Notes under the pieces: model-generated
What the model was told of the DNA's origin: nothing
What the model saw: the letters and a program-made list of their open reading frames with translations, nothing else
Database searches by the model: none
In this document: in pieces, positions 46,749 to 58,460 of the stretch
How the letters are laid out: every line of letters starts with the position of its first letter
How positions within the stretch are numbered: position 1 is the stretch's first letter
NCBI GenBank assembly: GCA_013397695.1
Contig: VYZI01000125.1
Span: 599,706 to 663,705, forward strand
Reading direction: 5' to 3'
DNA from: Centropus unirufus
Taxonomy: Eukaryota; Chordata; Aves; Cuculiformes; Centropidae
DNA length: 64,000 nt
Made by a program: the position numbers and the translations under genes

Positions 46749-49378
46749 CAGTCGTTAGAATCCTTCATTTTGTGGCCCTTTTTAGAGGAGGAGAGAGAAG
46801 TTCATGCTGTAGTCATGCTGCCGGGTCCCTGCTGTGAATGACGTGGCAGTAGAAACAGTCTCTTGAAGGTCTCGCTTCTGCGGTAAAACTCACTGGCAGT
46901 TGACTTGAGCATCCAATTTTGAGCCTTCACAGGAGAGAGTAGTTCATGTATGCTTTGTCTTGAGGCCATTTGGGCCCTGCTGTGATCTCACATAAGACGA
47001 CATTTCCTTCTAGGTTTGCTTTACAAATTAGAATTAAGATTATTTGTACTGCTCTTTCTTTTTCTTTGGTTTCAAACTTCTCTGCACAGCGGTGATGATT
47101 GTAGTTATTTACTTATTCCTTTGTTCATGCTACTTGTGTTGATTTAGTGCCCATAGGTATTCAAACTGAAAGAACAGTGGGAAAAATGGAACATCTAATT
47201 TCTCCCTCTTTTGCAGCATTGTTCTTGTGATTAAACAGAAGTCTTGTAGCATTCACCCCAGGAGGTGTTTTGTGAAGTTCATGGATAATTTTCCTATCAT
47301 GGACAGTTGAATAGTTGAATGCATTTTTTTTTTTGTCAGCATGATTGTAGCCTTCTTTTAATTCTTTTTATGTTTTTGTTGTGTTTTTTTTTTTTAAGAA
47401 CTAAGTAGGGCACTTGGGGCATTGAGGTTTCAAACTTAATCTCATTTGTCCAGCTCCCATGCCAAGCTAGAGGAGCATGGTGAGGCCTTTATTTCCAGAA
47501 AGGTAAATTGTTCATGTAGGGATAGATGTCTGAGATTCTTCTTTCTATCTTTGTCCTTACCCATTTATAACAACAAGGTTTCCAGGAAGATGATGATGCC
47601 TTTAGCTCAGGATTTAGCAGGGCAAATTACTGCAGGTGAGAAGAGGTAAAGTTTATCGGAGGTGAAAAGGAAAGATGTTCCTGCCTGCCCATTGCATTTG
47701 GATATGTCTAATAAGACTGGGAAACACCTTGACCTTAATGTAACCTGCCAGGATGCTTTGACATATGTCTTAAGACCTGCAATAGGAGATTTGACTGCCT
47801 CTCATAAGCTATTCTACCAAGGCTCTCTCTCAAAAGAGTTACATTAAAATGTTTTTCTCCAAAACTAGTTGTTAAAGAATTCAATCAAGACTCTGATTTC
47901 AGTTCCTGTAGAAATCTAAAACTGGCACAGGCTGTTTTCCAAGGTCCATTTTTCTGTTTATATAAAGTAAATGAGCAAATAGTTCAGTATGTGGGGCAGA
48001 ACATTCATAAACTACAGCAAGGAGAAAGGACTTTGGAAAGACCCCCAACCATCGATTGCCTAGTTAGTGAGGTTCCTTCCTCCAACAGGGGAGGTAGTGC
48101 GCTATGAAAGAGAAACTGAAGCAACTGCACACATGACACCTCCCAGCTGAACATTAATGAGCGGTGATGTTTATATGTAAGATTGGTGGCTTGTTATGTA
48201 TCCTTAGCTTGTCAGAAGTTTCTAGGGGCATTAAGGGCAGGCAGTGTCATTTGTGCAATAGGCAAAGCCCTCTGCCTCTGGATGCAACAGTGACCTTACG
48301 TGAACTGATAAATAGCTGTCTTATCCACAACCTTTAATAGCTGAAATATGTTCACTATCTACAGCGTTTTAAGGCTTCTTTCAAAAGACATGAGTGGATA
48401 AAGCATATGTATGTATGCAGCGCTCCGTGTGATCCTTTCCAGCTTGTAACAGCACATGAAGGGAATTCCTGAGTTTTAGGAGTAGTGGAGCAATCATTTT
48501 TCCATGCGCTCACTTTCCTTCTCGTGAAAGGTGCTTGTTCATAGAGGTGCATGGTGTTGTGCAGCCTGTAGATCTTAAAGGACAAAAACCACAGCAGAAT
48601 GTAAGGCTGGATTTTATCCTCTTAATGTAAAACAAGGCTTATTTTTTGTTTGCATTCTCTGGTTTAATTTGAAAGAAGAGTGGCAATATTAAAACTATAA
48701 TAAGGGCAATTCATTTTGTCGGTTCAGAGAGCTCAGATTTAGAAGGAAAAAACCTTGTAATCAGCATAGTACTTAAGGGCTCCAGTGTAAGAACTTGTGC
48801 TTAACCTTCAGCAGACGCTTATGGGCTTCCCTGAATAGTAATGGGTTTAAGCACATGCTTAAGTGTTTTCCTGAAGGAAGACCCAGGTATCCTGGCAAGT
48901 GTTGTATTACGGCTTCATTTACCTTTACCATAAATCCCAGCACCACAGGCGAACTTTCCTTTCATCCCTTGGCAGATATCTGGCTGTATAGATTTTCCCA
49001 CCTCCATTCGGATGGCTTTTTGCGGCTCTTGCTGCAATCTGAGCAGCCTGGGCTGACCTTCAGTGCTGCTCCACAGGGGCTGGGGGGCCCTGCCTGCTTG
49101 GATCCGATTGCACGATCAAAGTCCACACCTGCCCTTTCATCTCCCCAGTTTTGCTGCGAATGAAGAAGTTACACGCACACTTTTGAGGGTTTTTTTCGTT
49201 TTTGTTTTTTTCTTCTTTTTTTTTTTTTTCCTTGTTGCACCGTCTTAATGGGAAGTAGGAATGGGAATTGGATGTGGAATGGCTTTGCTGGAACTGCTTT
49301 TCCATGGTGGGAAGACGGGGTTGGAGTGGGTTAAAGTTGCACCAGCTGGCTGTGGGAAAAGCAGAGAAAATAGACCTG

Positions 49379-49771
49379 TGAGTCCAGAGGAGGACCATGA
49401 AGATGACAAGAGGTTTGGGGCACAGCCCACCTGCGGACAGGCTGTGAATTGGCGTTGTTCAGCCTGGAGAAAAGGCTGCTCCAGGGAGAATTTAGAGGAC
49501 CCTTCTAGTACTTGAAGGGGGCTACAGGAAAGGTGGGCTCTTTGTCAGGGAGTGCAGTGATAGGACAAGGGGCAATGGTTTTAAGCTGAAAGAGCGCAGA
49601 TTTGTATTAGAGACAAACTATGAGGGTGGCAAGGCACTGGCACAGGTTGCCCAGAGAAGCTGTGGATGCCCCTTCCCTGTAGGTGTTCCAGGCCAGCCTA
49701 GATGAGGCTTTGAGCAATCTGATGCAGCAGGATGATCTTTTCCAACCCAAGCCACTCTTTGATTTTATGAA
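49379..49771 (+). mobile_element. CR1 LINE 3' portion (about 390 bases), plus orientation
   Basis: Starting with GAGTCCAGAGGAGGACCATG and passing through 'gttgttcagcctggagaaaagg', 'cttgaagggggctacagga', 'gataggacaaggggcaatggttttaa', 'gagggtggcaaggcactggc', 'tgcccagagaagctgtggatgcccc', 'gaggctttgagcaatctgat' and 'gatgatcttttccaacccaa', this is the ORF2 end and 3' UTR of CR1. The final terminal repeat is degenerate (TTTGATTTTATGA). The copy is 5' truncated. It abuts an A-rich tract and then the intronic CpG island. Confidence 0.96.
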
Positions 49772-49898
49772 AAAGAAAAATAAACGGGAAAGGTAAGGAA
49801 ATAAAGGGAAAAAAAAAAACAACAAACCAAAACCAAGAAACCCAATGAACTAAAAAAACTAAAAAAAAACAAACAAAAAACCCAACCACGAAATAAAA
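49772..49898. repeat. A-rich low-complexity tract
   Basis: About 125 bases dominated by A, with interspersed AAAC, CAAAC and AACCC units, between the CR1 end and the CpG island. It accounts for the Phe-rich minus-strand open frames here. It may be a degenerate A-tail or a simple-sequence expansion. Confidence 0.8.
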
Positions 49899-50240
49899 GC
49901 AGAAGCCGAGCCGCGGGCTGCTCTGCGCAGGGATGCAGGGATGCGCGGGGGCCGGCGCCCCTTTTGGCAGAGCCGGGCGCTGTCCTCTTGCGTAAGAGGC
50001 GGGCTGCCCTCCTCCCCGTGGCTGCCGTTGCCATGGCGAGGTAGCGGGGGAGGATTCCTGGGATCCGTAAGTCGGGAAGAGAGATTACGTCTTAAACCCG
50101 GCACTCCGCTGCGCCGAGGAACGTGATGTGGCAGGGTCCCCCCGGGGGGGCTGACCCGCAGGCTGCCGGGTCCCGGGAGCCAGCCAGCATCCCCCCCTCT
50201 TCTCCCTGCCGCCAACTGTTGCGGGGATCGTTTTAAATAA
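49899..50240. promoter_or_regulatory. Second, intronic CpG island; candidate internal promoter
   Basis: I count roughly 32 CpG dinucleotides in about 340 bases, against a near-absence in the flanking kilobases. The island contains an RFX-type X-box, GC-rich runs (GGGGGCCGGCGCC) and a sequence GGATCC followed by GTAAGT (50067) that could be a 5' splice site. It lies about 37 kb inside the inferred HIVEP1 second intron, and unmethylated islands of this kind often mark alternative promoters or enhancers with promoter activity. The strand of transcription is not determined. A possible exon on the + strand follows at 50498. Confidence 0.65.
50027..50040. promoter_or_regulatory. RFX X-box-like site in the intronic island
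   Basis: GTTGCCATGGCGAG matches 12 of 14 positions of the palindromic RFX X-box GTTGCCATGGCAAC. The left half-site is perfect. RFX sites of this form drive ciliary and MHC-II genes and many CpG-island promoters. The GCCATGGC core also resembles YY1 sites. Confidence 0.45.
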
Positions 50241-50497
50241 AATAAAGCTGTGCAGGGAGGGTAAGAGGATCACATGCGCTTGCATGGGGAGGGGACAGGG
50301 GTATCTTGAGGAAAAAAGACTTTGAGGGGAGGTCGGTTTGAGGCATCGGGCTGGTTTCAGAGAAAAGGGGGGCATACAGGTTTGTGGATGTTTCTGGCAT
50401 CTGCCAAGAGCTGGTTGCCATGTGCTAGAAGGGGATTCTTCTAATTTTCACCTGTATATTCTATTATCACGGTCAGTTGTTACCGCTCTAATCGCAG

Positions 50498-50658
50498 GCT
50501 TTGCATATAGACACATCTTGAAAATCTAGAAGCAGTAAATCAAGCAGCAAGTCTAAATATTAGACCTGTGCTGCAATGTAGCCTAGATCAAGTCATTGAC
50601 AGATGTCTTTTACCATGAAAGGAAGGAATTATGGAAGAAGACACCAGTGTCTGCTTTG
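50498..50658 (+). other. Possible alternative exon downstream of the intronic island
   Basis: A candidate acceptor (TTACCGCTCTAATCGCAG, ending 50497) and a strong donor (TTTG followed by GTAAGT at 50659) delimit 161 bases. An ATG at 50631 with A at -3 and G at +4 opens MEEDTSVCF and reaches the donor in phase 1, the same phase as the HIVEP1 exon at 12734, so splicing to the next HIVEP1 exon would keep frame. Two earlier ATGs (50603, 50615) share another frame and would compete. No homology supports the peptide, and a chance arrangement cannot be excluded. RNA evidence would be decisive. Confidence 0.25.
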
Positions 50659-53600
50659 GTAAGTTTTCTTTCCGTTATCTTTTAATTATTGGTAGTTTAC
50701 TCCATCTCTTTTAGTGTCAGAACAGGGTTGGTTGCCACAGATTGGGTCTGTTTGTCCTTTTGAGCTTTTTGCTCCCCGTTTTCTTCTTGAATTCCTAGAA
50801 GGAGGTGATAATTTATTGCGTCCTGTCACTGTGGTCTCATCTCTTGTCATTGCAAGAATATGCAGGTGAAAACTTGGTGAATTATGATGCTTGGCTTTAA
50901 CTTTGGAAAAGGTGATGTATTGCCCAGAAGGAAGTATGTGCTGCAAAATACTGTATTATAAACGTGTTTCTTAAAAGAACAAACACTGCCCAGGTAATAA
51001 TAATATTCATTGCCAGAAAACAAATGTGTGTGGGGGAAAAAAAATCTTAACTAAATCTAACATTCTTAAACTGTTGTACAGTAGTTGGGTGAGAAACGTG
51101 GTAGGATGTAAGAGAGTACGCTACTGGGAAATGAGCTTGCATTACACCCACAGAGCATTTACTGTACATTAGTTATAACCCTGTTGTTTTTGTTGTCTGC
51201 AATTAATTGAGTAATTTCTTCCACCACTGAAACTGCAGGTTAAGCATGTTTGCCTTGAAAGACAGTCTGCTGAATTGAGACGGCTTTCGCACTTAACCAT
51301 ATTAACAAGCGTCTCGCAAAGCCTATTTTGTGCACTATGGTTATGAATTCCTGAAAGGTATCGGTGGGGGTTAATTCACTGTTACATAAACAGCCAATAA
51401 CAGCATTTCATTGTACTGGAATTGCTCTAAAATAGTTATTAGCTTCCAGGTTATTACAGGGGAAAAGGCTCTGTTTGAAATATGTGAACAACGGCATTTT
51501 GCTTTCGCAAATATTATTTGTATGAAAAGGACAGAACCAGACTAGGACAACTTCAGGAGCTTTCAAGTAAGAACCCTGTTGTATAAATTGGCAAAGCCTA
51601 ACTTTGGGCTGTGCTGTAGCTTTAGCATTGGGTTTTGCAGCTGGGAGAAGATCTGGATCTCCAAGTTGTACTGGGAAGAAGGGAACCGAACAAAATCACA
51701 ATCAAACCAGTTTTCTGGAAGACAAGTATTAATTGTATGAAAACATTTCAAAAGGCCATCATTGCTTTAATTAGCAAAGCATACCTGCTACCTGTGTGTG
51801 CACAGAAATATTCTAAAAATGCCCAAGTCAGACCTGGCAGCACATAAAGCTGATTAATAGAGCCATAGTGGAGTGTGTAAGCACAGGGGCAGCACAGGGA
51901 GCCGGAAGATGGGATTTATTGCAGCAGTTCAGCTTGCTCCAGGCAGTCTGGGAAGGCGCTGAGAAAGAGTTACTGAGCAACTGAATGCCCAGGCTGGAAA
52001 GCAGAGATACCTGCCTGCCACTGCTGGGTGGTAGGTACACCTGCAGCCATTTCTTGTGCCTTCTGGGTCTGAAAATTCCCAGCAGGAATTGGCTAGACGC
52101 TTTTGTTGTTGGAGTATTTATTTAGCAAAGCAGGCCTCATACTTGTTGAAAGAGCCTGCAAAACTGGCACTGTCTTTGCTGGATATGAGCAACTGTCATT
52201 TGCTCAGAGACCTGGAAGTGTTTGGGTAGGAGAACTTTGCTTGCATTTAGTTATCGTGGGTTGCCCACAGACTAGCTTACAGCTGGTGTTTTCGGGAACT
52301 GGAAATGTTGCTTCTGCTGCATTTCTATAAGTAAAGAGTACAGTGAGGGATTTTTTAATGTAGTTCTGCTGTCTTTTGCATATATCTGACATTTATTAAT
52401 ATCAACAACGACTTTCCAAGAGATAAAGTAACTTATATTTGGGGTTTTTTTCGGCTGTAGGGATTTGGCTCTGTTTATTTTAAAGTACAGTATTGTTTTG
52501 CATCACCAACTGCTATTTATTTAGGCTCGTAAGGCAAACACATGAGTTTGCATTAACCTCTCTTTCCCTCCCATCTCCCCTGACCCCACAGTAGTTCAGC
52601 CTGAAACTTGATAAGTTAATCACAGTTACCTTGGCAAAATTAAAAACAAATGAAGATGGATGAAGCTTGACATTAAAATTGTTCTGGATAGGCTGGCCAT
52701 ATGCAGCTGAGAGCATTAATTGCTGCTGTTTTGGCAGTTACCCTTGACAGTGTAGGTTTTCGGTAAATGCTTCCTCCTTGAAGGAACTGAGATATTCCAC
52801 ACTGTCTGCTTCATTTCTGGAGCCTTTCTGAAGCTTGCTGGATTTATGAATAGTCTTAATCAATGCTGTGTAGATCTGCTTCTCAGATATCTTCACTGCC
52901 CTGACATGGGCCTAGTGTCACCCTATCTCTGTATCTTTAATATATATGTGCTTGTCACAGGGAATTAAGTGTTTATGCGCTGTTAAAAAATGTCAGACCT
53001 TCAATACAGTCAATGTAATTATAAAGGAATTAATGATGTTTTAAATTAAGAAGAATTTTTGCTCATTTTTCTGATATGTACCATGATTTGATTATAAATC
53101 CCAGCAGTGCTGATGGCCCGGAAGGTGATAGATGACAGGACACAGTGTAGGATCAGTTATTAATGCAGGTTCATCCAGCCCTGGCTTGTATTGTAAAAAG
53201 ACACTGAGAAGGTGCCTATAACTCCACCGTGAAATTTATTCAGAAGGAGGCTCTAAAAGAAAACCCAATCACAAATCTTCCTGTTAATATATTTGGAAAT
53301 ATCTTGTAGTATTGTCTGATGTTGTAAGTTCCTGTTACATATTTTACCAAGGCTTTTGGATGTTGATCATTCTGCTAACCCAGCCAGAGGGGAAATGTTA
53401 AGTGTGAGGCTGAACTGGTTTTAAAGTTATGCATGGGTTTCTTTTGGTGTGGTCAAATTGGCCATTTGAGATACTGCTACGGTGTACCATCCTGTTTCAA
53501 TCTTTACTGTTTGGCTTTTGTATGTTATAATGTCTACGGTCAGAAACCAGTTCATTTTGAGCACAGCAATATTTCGCTCTGGTTAAACATCCGTGCTTTA

Positions 53601-56600
53601 TTATAAGTATTTTCATTGCAAGATAAACATCAGGGTTTTATTACTTATTATTAAGTTTTATCTTTGAAGATCATTTTCCAAAAGATTGAAATGGGTTGTT
53701 ACCTCACCAAGGAATTATGAGTGTGATTGTCAGGAGCGCCTGGAAGTTGATTTAGATGCATGCTGTTTCAGTTGGCAAGAGTTTTACCATCAGCTTCTGT
53801 GGGAAAAGTAGTTAAACCCATCACCAGCATCACAGTGCCTTTGAAAATCCTCAACTATGCTGTGAAGATCTTTTACTTTGGAATGGATTGGTACTAGTTG
53901 AGAGAAGAGGGTACTTCCTAGCTACCCTTATTTTGGGCTGTGCACACAGCAGTTACACTGTTATTTAGGAGGTGCATGCAGGAGTCCTGTGTTTTTCCGG
54001 AAGGATTTTGGGCAGCATTGTGTGAGATGTTGTCTCAGACAATTTAATAAGGCTTGATTTTTCAGCATGTTCCTTGCTGAAAATCAGGCCGTTGTAAGAG
54101 AACTGTAGTTGGGGGCTTTAACTCATGAGCTGCTTTTGAAGTCGTTGGTCTAATTGTTGAGTATAAGTGGTCAAAATGTGTAAGGGCAGGAGGAGATCAT
54201 GTCCCCACCTTGGACACAGTAGTGATATTGTTGAAACAGCACCAAATCACGAAGCCTTTACATTTTTGTGCACCATTGGAAAAAACACCAGTAAATAAGA
54301 TATGCTCAGGAGGACATCTAAGGGGTTAATTCAAGAGTATGTTTTATGTTAGTTGGCAGTAAACTATCTAACTATTCCTGTAAGACTTCATGTCTGCAGC
54401 AACTATGTTCCTTAGGAACATAAATTATCTTTCCAGTAAATCATTGGAGCATGGAAACATTTTTTTTGTGGGCTGGAGCTAAGGCCCACAGGAAGGCTAC
54501 AGTGGGCACCAGCACCACATTGATACCCCATAATTGTTTCCAGTGGTGCTTCACCTCCACCTCTCCCTCATACTGCCTTCTAGTTTGAGCCATGTGGTTG
54601 GAAAGAAGTGTTCCCTTCCCTTTTCCCACTTACCATATAAGAGGGAATTTTGTGCTGCTGGTTGGCCTCTTGCTACCTGGTTTTTGTTGTGTTTTTGTTG
54701 TTTTGGCTTTTTTTTTTTTTCTGTCTTATTGCTCTGTGCCTGGATGCTTGCCAAGGCAGCCAGTCCTCACTTTCATCTGCGCCCTGGGATTCCAGAGGAG
54801 CAAGGAAGAAGCAAACCTTTATGTGAGATCTGGCTGGTTTACAAAGTCGCTTGCCATGGGGAAATGGAAGTCATAACAAGGGAGTTCCCACATATAGGTG
54901 GATGTCGTGGGGCTGTGCCAGGAAGTTTTGGATTCCTAATAAAACTGTAAGATGTAATTCTGGTTGTCTTAAAATCCTTGGGAGCTTTGTAGTTGTCCTG
55001 AGTGCGGTCTGAATTTCTGTGAAAAAGTATGTGGTTTTCTGGCTTAACCATTTTCTGATATTTAGGCTTTCCACTGCTCTGCAGATGTTCAGAGGCTGGG
55101 TGGGATCTTGGGATCTTTATCCTGTGTCTTCTATGAGTAGTATATTGGTGGGGGAGTCAAAAGCTCACCTGAGTTTTGAGCATGGGGCTGTGGAAGGCAT
55201 TCCAACTTCATCTAATCTATGCCATGCAGCAGAGATTCTAATCTGTGTGCCTGCCTACCATTGTTAAGGGACAGGTGTATATATAACAAAGGCAAAAGAC
55301 CAGCATTTCAAGATCCTTAATCAAATTTATAGCTTTACAATGGATATAATGTTGTTTGTGAAAGAGGCATAGCGTATCCCTATTCAGTTTACTTAAAATG
55401 GGAGTATTTTCAGAATGAAACCACTAAACATTAGTATATGCATTGATTGGTTTGAGTGAACAATAGATACTAAATCCACACTTAATAAGCATGTGCCAGC
55501 ATGTGCCTCTTGTGGGTATGTCAAATACCCATAATTAAAGTTCATTGAAATTAGATTCGTAGGTCAGTGTTGACATCATTTTTAGAAGCATGCCTTTTTT
55601 TTCCTTTATTACTTGTATTTAACCTGAAAAAGCAGCAAAGCCTAAAATGTCAAAATCTCAAAACTTGCCACATTTCTGTATTTTTTTTCTGACATGAAAA
55701 TGTGTATTTAATCAGAGTTTCATTGTTACCAATTTTAAATACTTTGTTTTGAATTTGTCTGTTCAGCGTCTGGTTTTTCATAAGTGTAAATTGATAAGAA
55801 ATTTGAAAAAAATACTTTGGATGTATCTTTTGGGGCTTTTGGTGTTGTTTAAAGGATAGAATAAACTGACCATTTTACAAAATATTTCCCAAAGAAAACT
55901 TGCTGAAGCTCATCCTTTCCACAATGTCTTAGATTTTGGTAACAAATTTTCTGACTGGAAAAGTTTTTTGGCTGATTCCCCTTAGCAGAATCCTTTCATA
56001 GGCACAGGATCCTACAGGATTCCTTGGAATGGTAGGCCATTTTAAGATATAGAAAATAATAGACCACGATAGCCAAACAGGGCTATCTGTGCCATTTGGT
56101 AGCATTGAAATGGGAGAAATGGCCAGTAACTCATTAAATAAAATTTAATTTAGGGTTTCAAACCACCAGGATATCTTAGAGTCCCAGTATTGACACCAGT
56201 GATACTAAGGTGCTGTGTACCTTCAGCATTTTCTTGCCATAATGTGTTTCAATTTATTTTCCTCTGATTTTATGGATATGTGTAACTTGCTTTGGGAGTG
56301 ACTGTGAGGATAAACGTGCCATATACTGCATTTTACTCTTCAGTACTAACATATAATGTGAAGCCTTATTTTTTTAAACCCTAGTTTTTCTGCTGTGAAT
56401 TTTAAGGAATAGTACATGGTTTTATATGCTTCATCCACTTGTTGCACAGGATTTGCAGTATAATGCTTAAAGCCTCTTTGAGAATACAGCAGAGATTCTT
56501 ATTGGCTTGTGGGAGGTATTCCCAAAATGTGTTTACTGCTTTGGTTAACTGCAGCCTTCTGCTTTTTGTTGGCATTGTGCCCCAAGGTAGGTTTACTGTT

Positions 56601-57217
56601 GCACTGTTGGGTTTCAAATTTTACTTCTTAAATGTAAATTAGGCATGATATATTTATAAAGTAACATTTTGTAAAATGAATATGGCCAGCTACCTCAAAT
56701 CTGAACTAGATGTGAAATATTACCATTAAATTTTTGGACTGCTTGGTCTAAGTCCAGTTGAATTGTATGAGAAGGGAGGTTTTGTTTCCCATGTGTATTT
56801 TCAGCAATCATTGATGTATCAACAGTCCGATCAGTTATTTACATCTTTTATCTCTCCTATAGATCTTATGGTAATAACATCTGGGAGGAGTGTAGCATGG
56901 TTACTTTTAACGTATCTTCCTTGGTTGCATAGATGAAAATGTGGATAGATCTATGGAGGTTGCATTTTTACATCCCGACCATTTCATATTTGTTCTTGTT
57001 CCTATTAAAATGTTTTATTTTGCTCAGACAACTTAACCTTTTTCTACCACTTGAAATAATGAGAAAGACAAATAATATTTGTCAACATCTTTTCAACCTG
57101 ACGGTTTTGTTGCTCCTTCGGTATCTTGGAGGTCTGGAGAAGCATTTCTGGCTCTTCTGCAGCAGAGGGAATGGCCAGAAGTGGGAATGCCTCTGTCGGC
57201 CTCTGTCCCTGCAACAG

Positions 57218-57259
57218 CCCTGGTGGTGATGTGCAGCTGCCAGGTTATCACCACCAGGG
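57218..57259. repeat. Perfect hairpin, 13-bp arms, 16-base loop
   Basis: CCCTGGTGGTGAT (57218-57230) and ATCACCACCAGGG (57247-57259) are exact reverse complements separated by GTGCAGCTGCCAGGTT. The stem is GC-rich and would be stable as RNA on either strand. The short stem, with no clear extension beyond 57217/57260, is below a normal pre-miRNA. Confidence 0.9.
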
Positions 57260-58401
57260 AGCTTGGTGGGCCACGTCAAGAGCTTGCCTTACCCAACCTT
57301 GCCAGTCCCCAGGTGTCTGAGGGAGCATGGTGAAGAGCAGGCTGCAGGTCCATTATGTATTGCATATTCCTTTCTCCCAACATGACACTGTATTGTACCA
57401 GACCCATCGGCTGTGATGAAGTGTAATGTAGCGATGGAGCAAGGAAATTTTACAGTACCTCCAAGCACAATATGTTTGTGAGGTTGCACTGCTTTGCTTT
57501 TGGATCAAATTTTTAAAAATAATGTTTTGGGTGAACCTAACAGCCACAATTACTTTGTCAGGATGTTTAGGACCTTGAGCAGAGGTATGGATTTGGGGAA
57601 TCTGTAATGCTTGTGAAATAGATTGAGTATTTTTAGTTGTATATTTAAGTTTAGCTTCTTGGGAGAAGGGGACTAACTATTTTTTAAAGCTTTCTATGTG
57701 TGTCTAGCACACTCCTCAGTAAATATTGTCCTGACCGTTCACTAGCAGACTGTGATAAGAACACTAGTGAATTCCCCCTGTTGCCTTCAGCCTTGTCTGA
57801 TAATAATCCTACATCAGAGTCGGGGTGTTTGGGATTCCTTCGTGCTTTTAACAAACTCAGGTTCCTGTTTAAAAAGACCTATTTCTACTTACAAGTGATC
57901 AAAGGTCTCTGGCACTCTGCCTGGCGCAGATCTGCTGCTGATGGATGTGATTGGTACCTTCACAGCATGTTCTTGCTGTGTCTTTTCCTGAATCTGTGCC
58001 CAAAGGGAAGGTTTCTGCGGTTTTCAAATGGCCTTTAGCTGAAGATCTGTTCAGGAGAGAGAAGTTTAAGGAAACTGTGACAAGTACAAATCCTTCTAAT
58101 AAGTCTTTATGGTCTGTGTATGTGCTGCCTGACGGATCTGTATTTTGCTTTACTGATTCCTATTCAAATACAGGTTCAGTTTTCTTGGTTGCAGTTGAAT
58201 ATGCCTCGATTGGAGGTATCTCCCTGCACAACGGTCACATGCCTTTTCATGGGCAAATACTCCCAAAACTGATTGTATCCTGCTCTTTGCCACTGTCTTT
58301 CTCTTGTAAAATGAGTTGAAGTGTTTCATTTGGGAAAAATACACTCAAATATTAGGTGCTGTGAAATCCTAGGAAGGGTGTTTGTTCCTGGTGGTGGGGC
58401 T

Positions 58402-58460
58402 TGCTGGCGTAGGTGCCAGCTGCGGTGGTTGGGCTGCTGGCGTAGGTCTTGCCTGCAGAA
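58402..58460 (+). repeat. Two-copy 33-bp tandem duplication
   Basis: TGCTGGCGTAGGT occurs at 58402-58414 and again at 58435-58447, with GCCAGC/CTGC-rich sequence after each. Period 33; the second unit has diverged after the shared 13 bases. Confidence 0.6.

Larger units (their letters stand above)
42774..49378 (+). other. HIVEP1: HIVEP1 intron 2, between CR1 copies at 42.6 and 49.4 kb
   Basis: Mostly AT-rich non-coding sequence. It includes a homeodomain-core-containing AT block near 43100-43200, a GC-richer block at 44300-44760 that is open on both strands, and a perfect hairpin at 46721-46748. No coding exon is supported. Confidence 0.5.

Noticed and set aside
49607..50215. Overlapping minus-strand frames rich in Phe and Arg
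   Set aside because: They arise from the A-rich tract and the CpG island read antisense, not from a coding gene.
54534..54950. 138-codon plus-strand frame with a hydrophobic stretch
   Set aside because: The hydrophobic run is caused by a T-rich tract near 54700; overlapping frames exist in two other registers.
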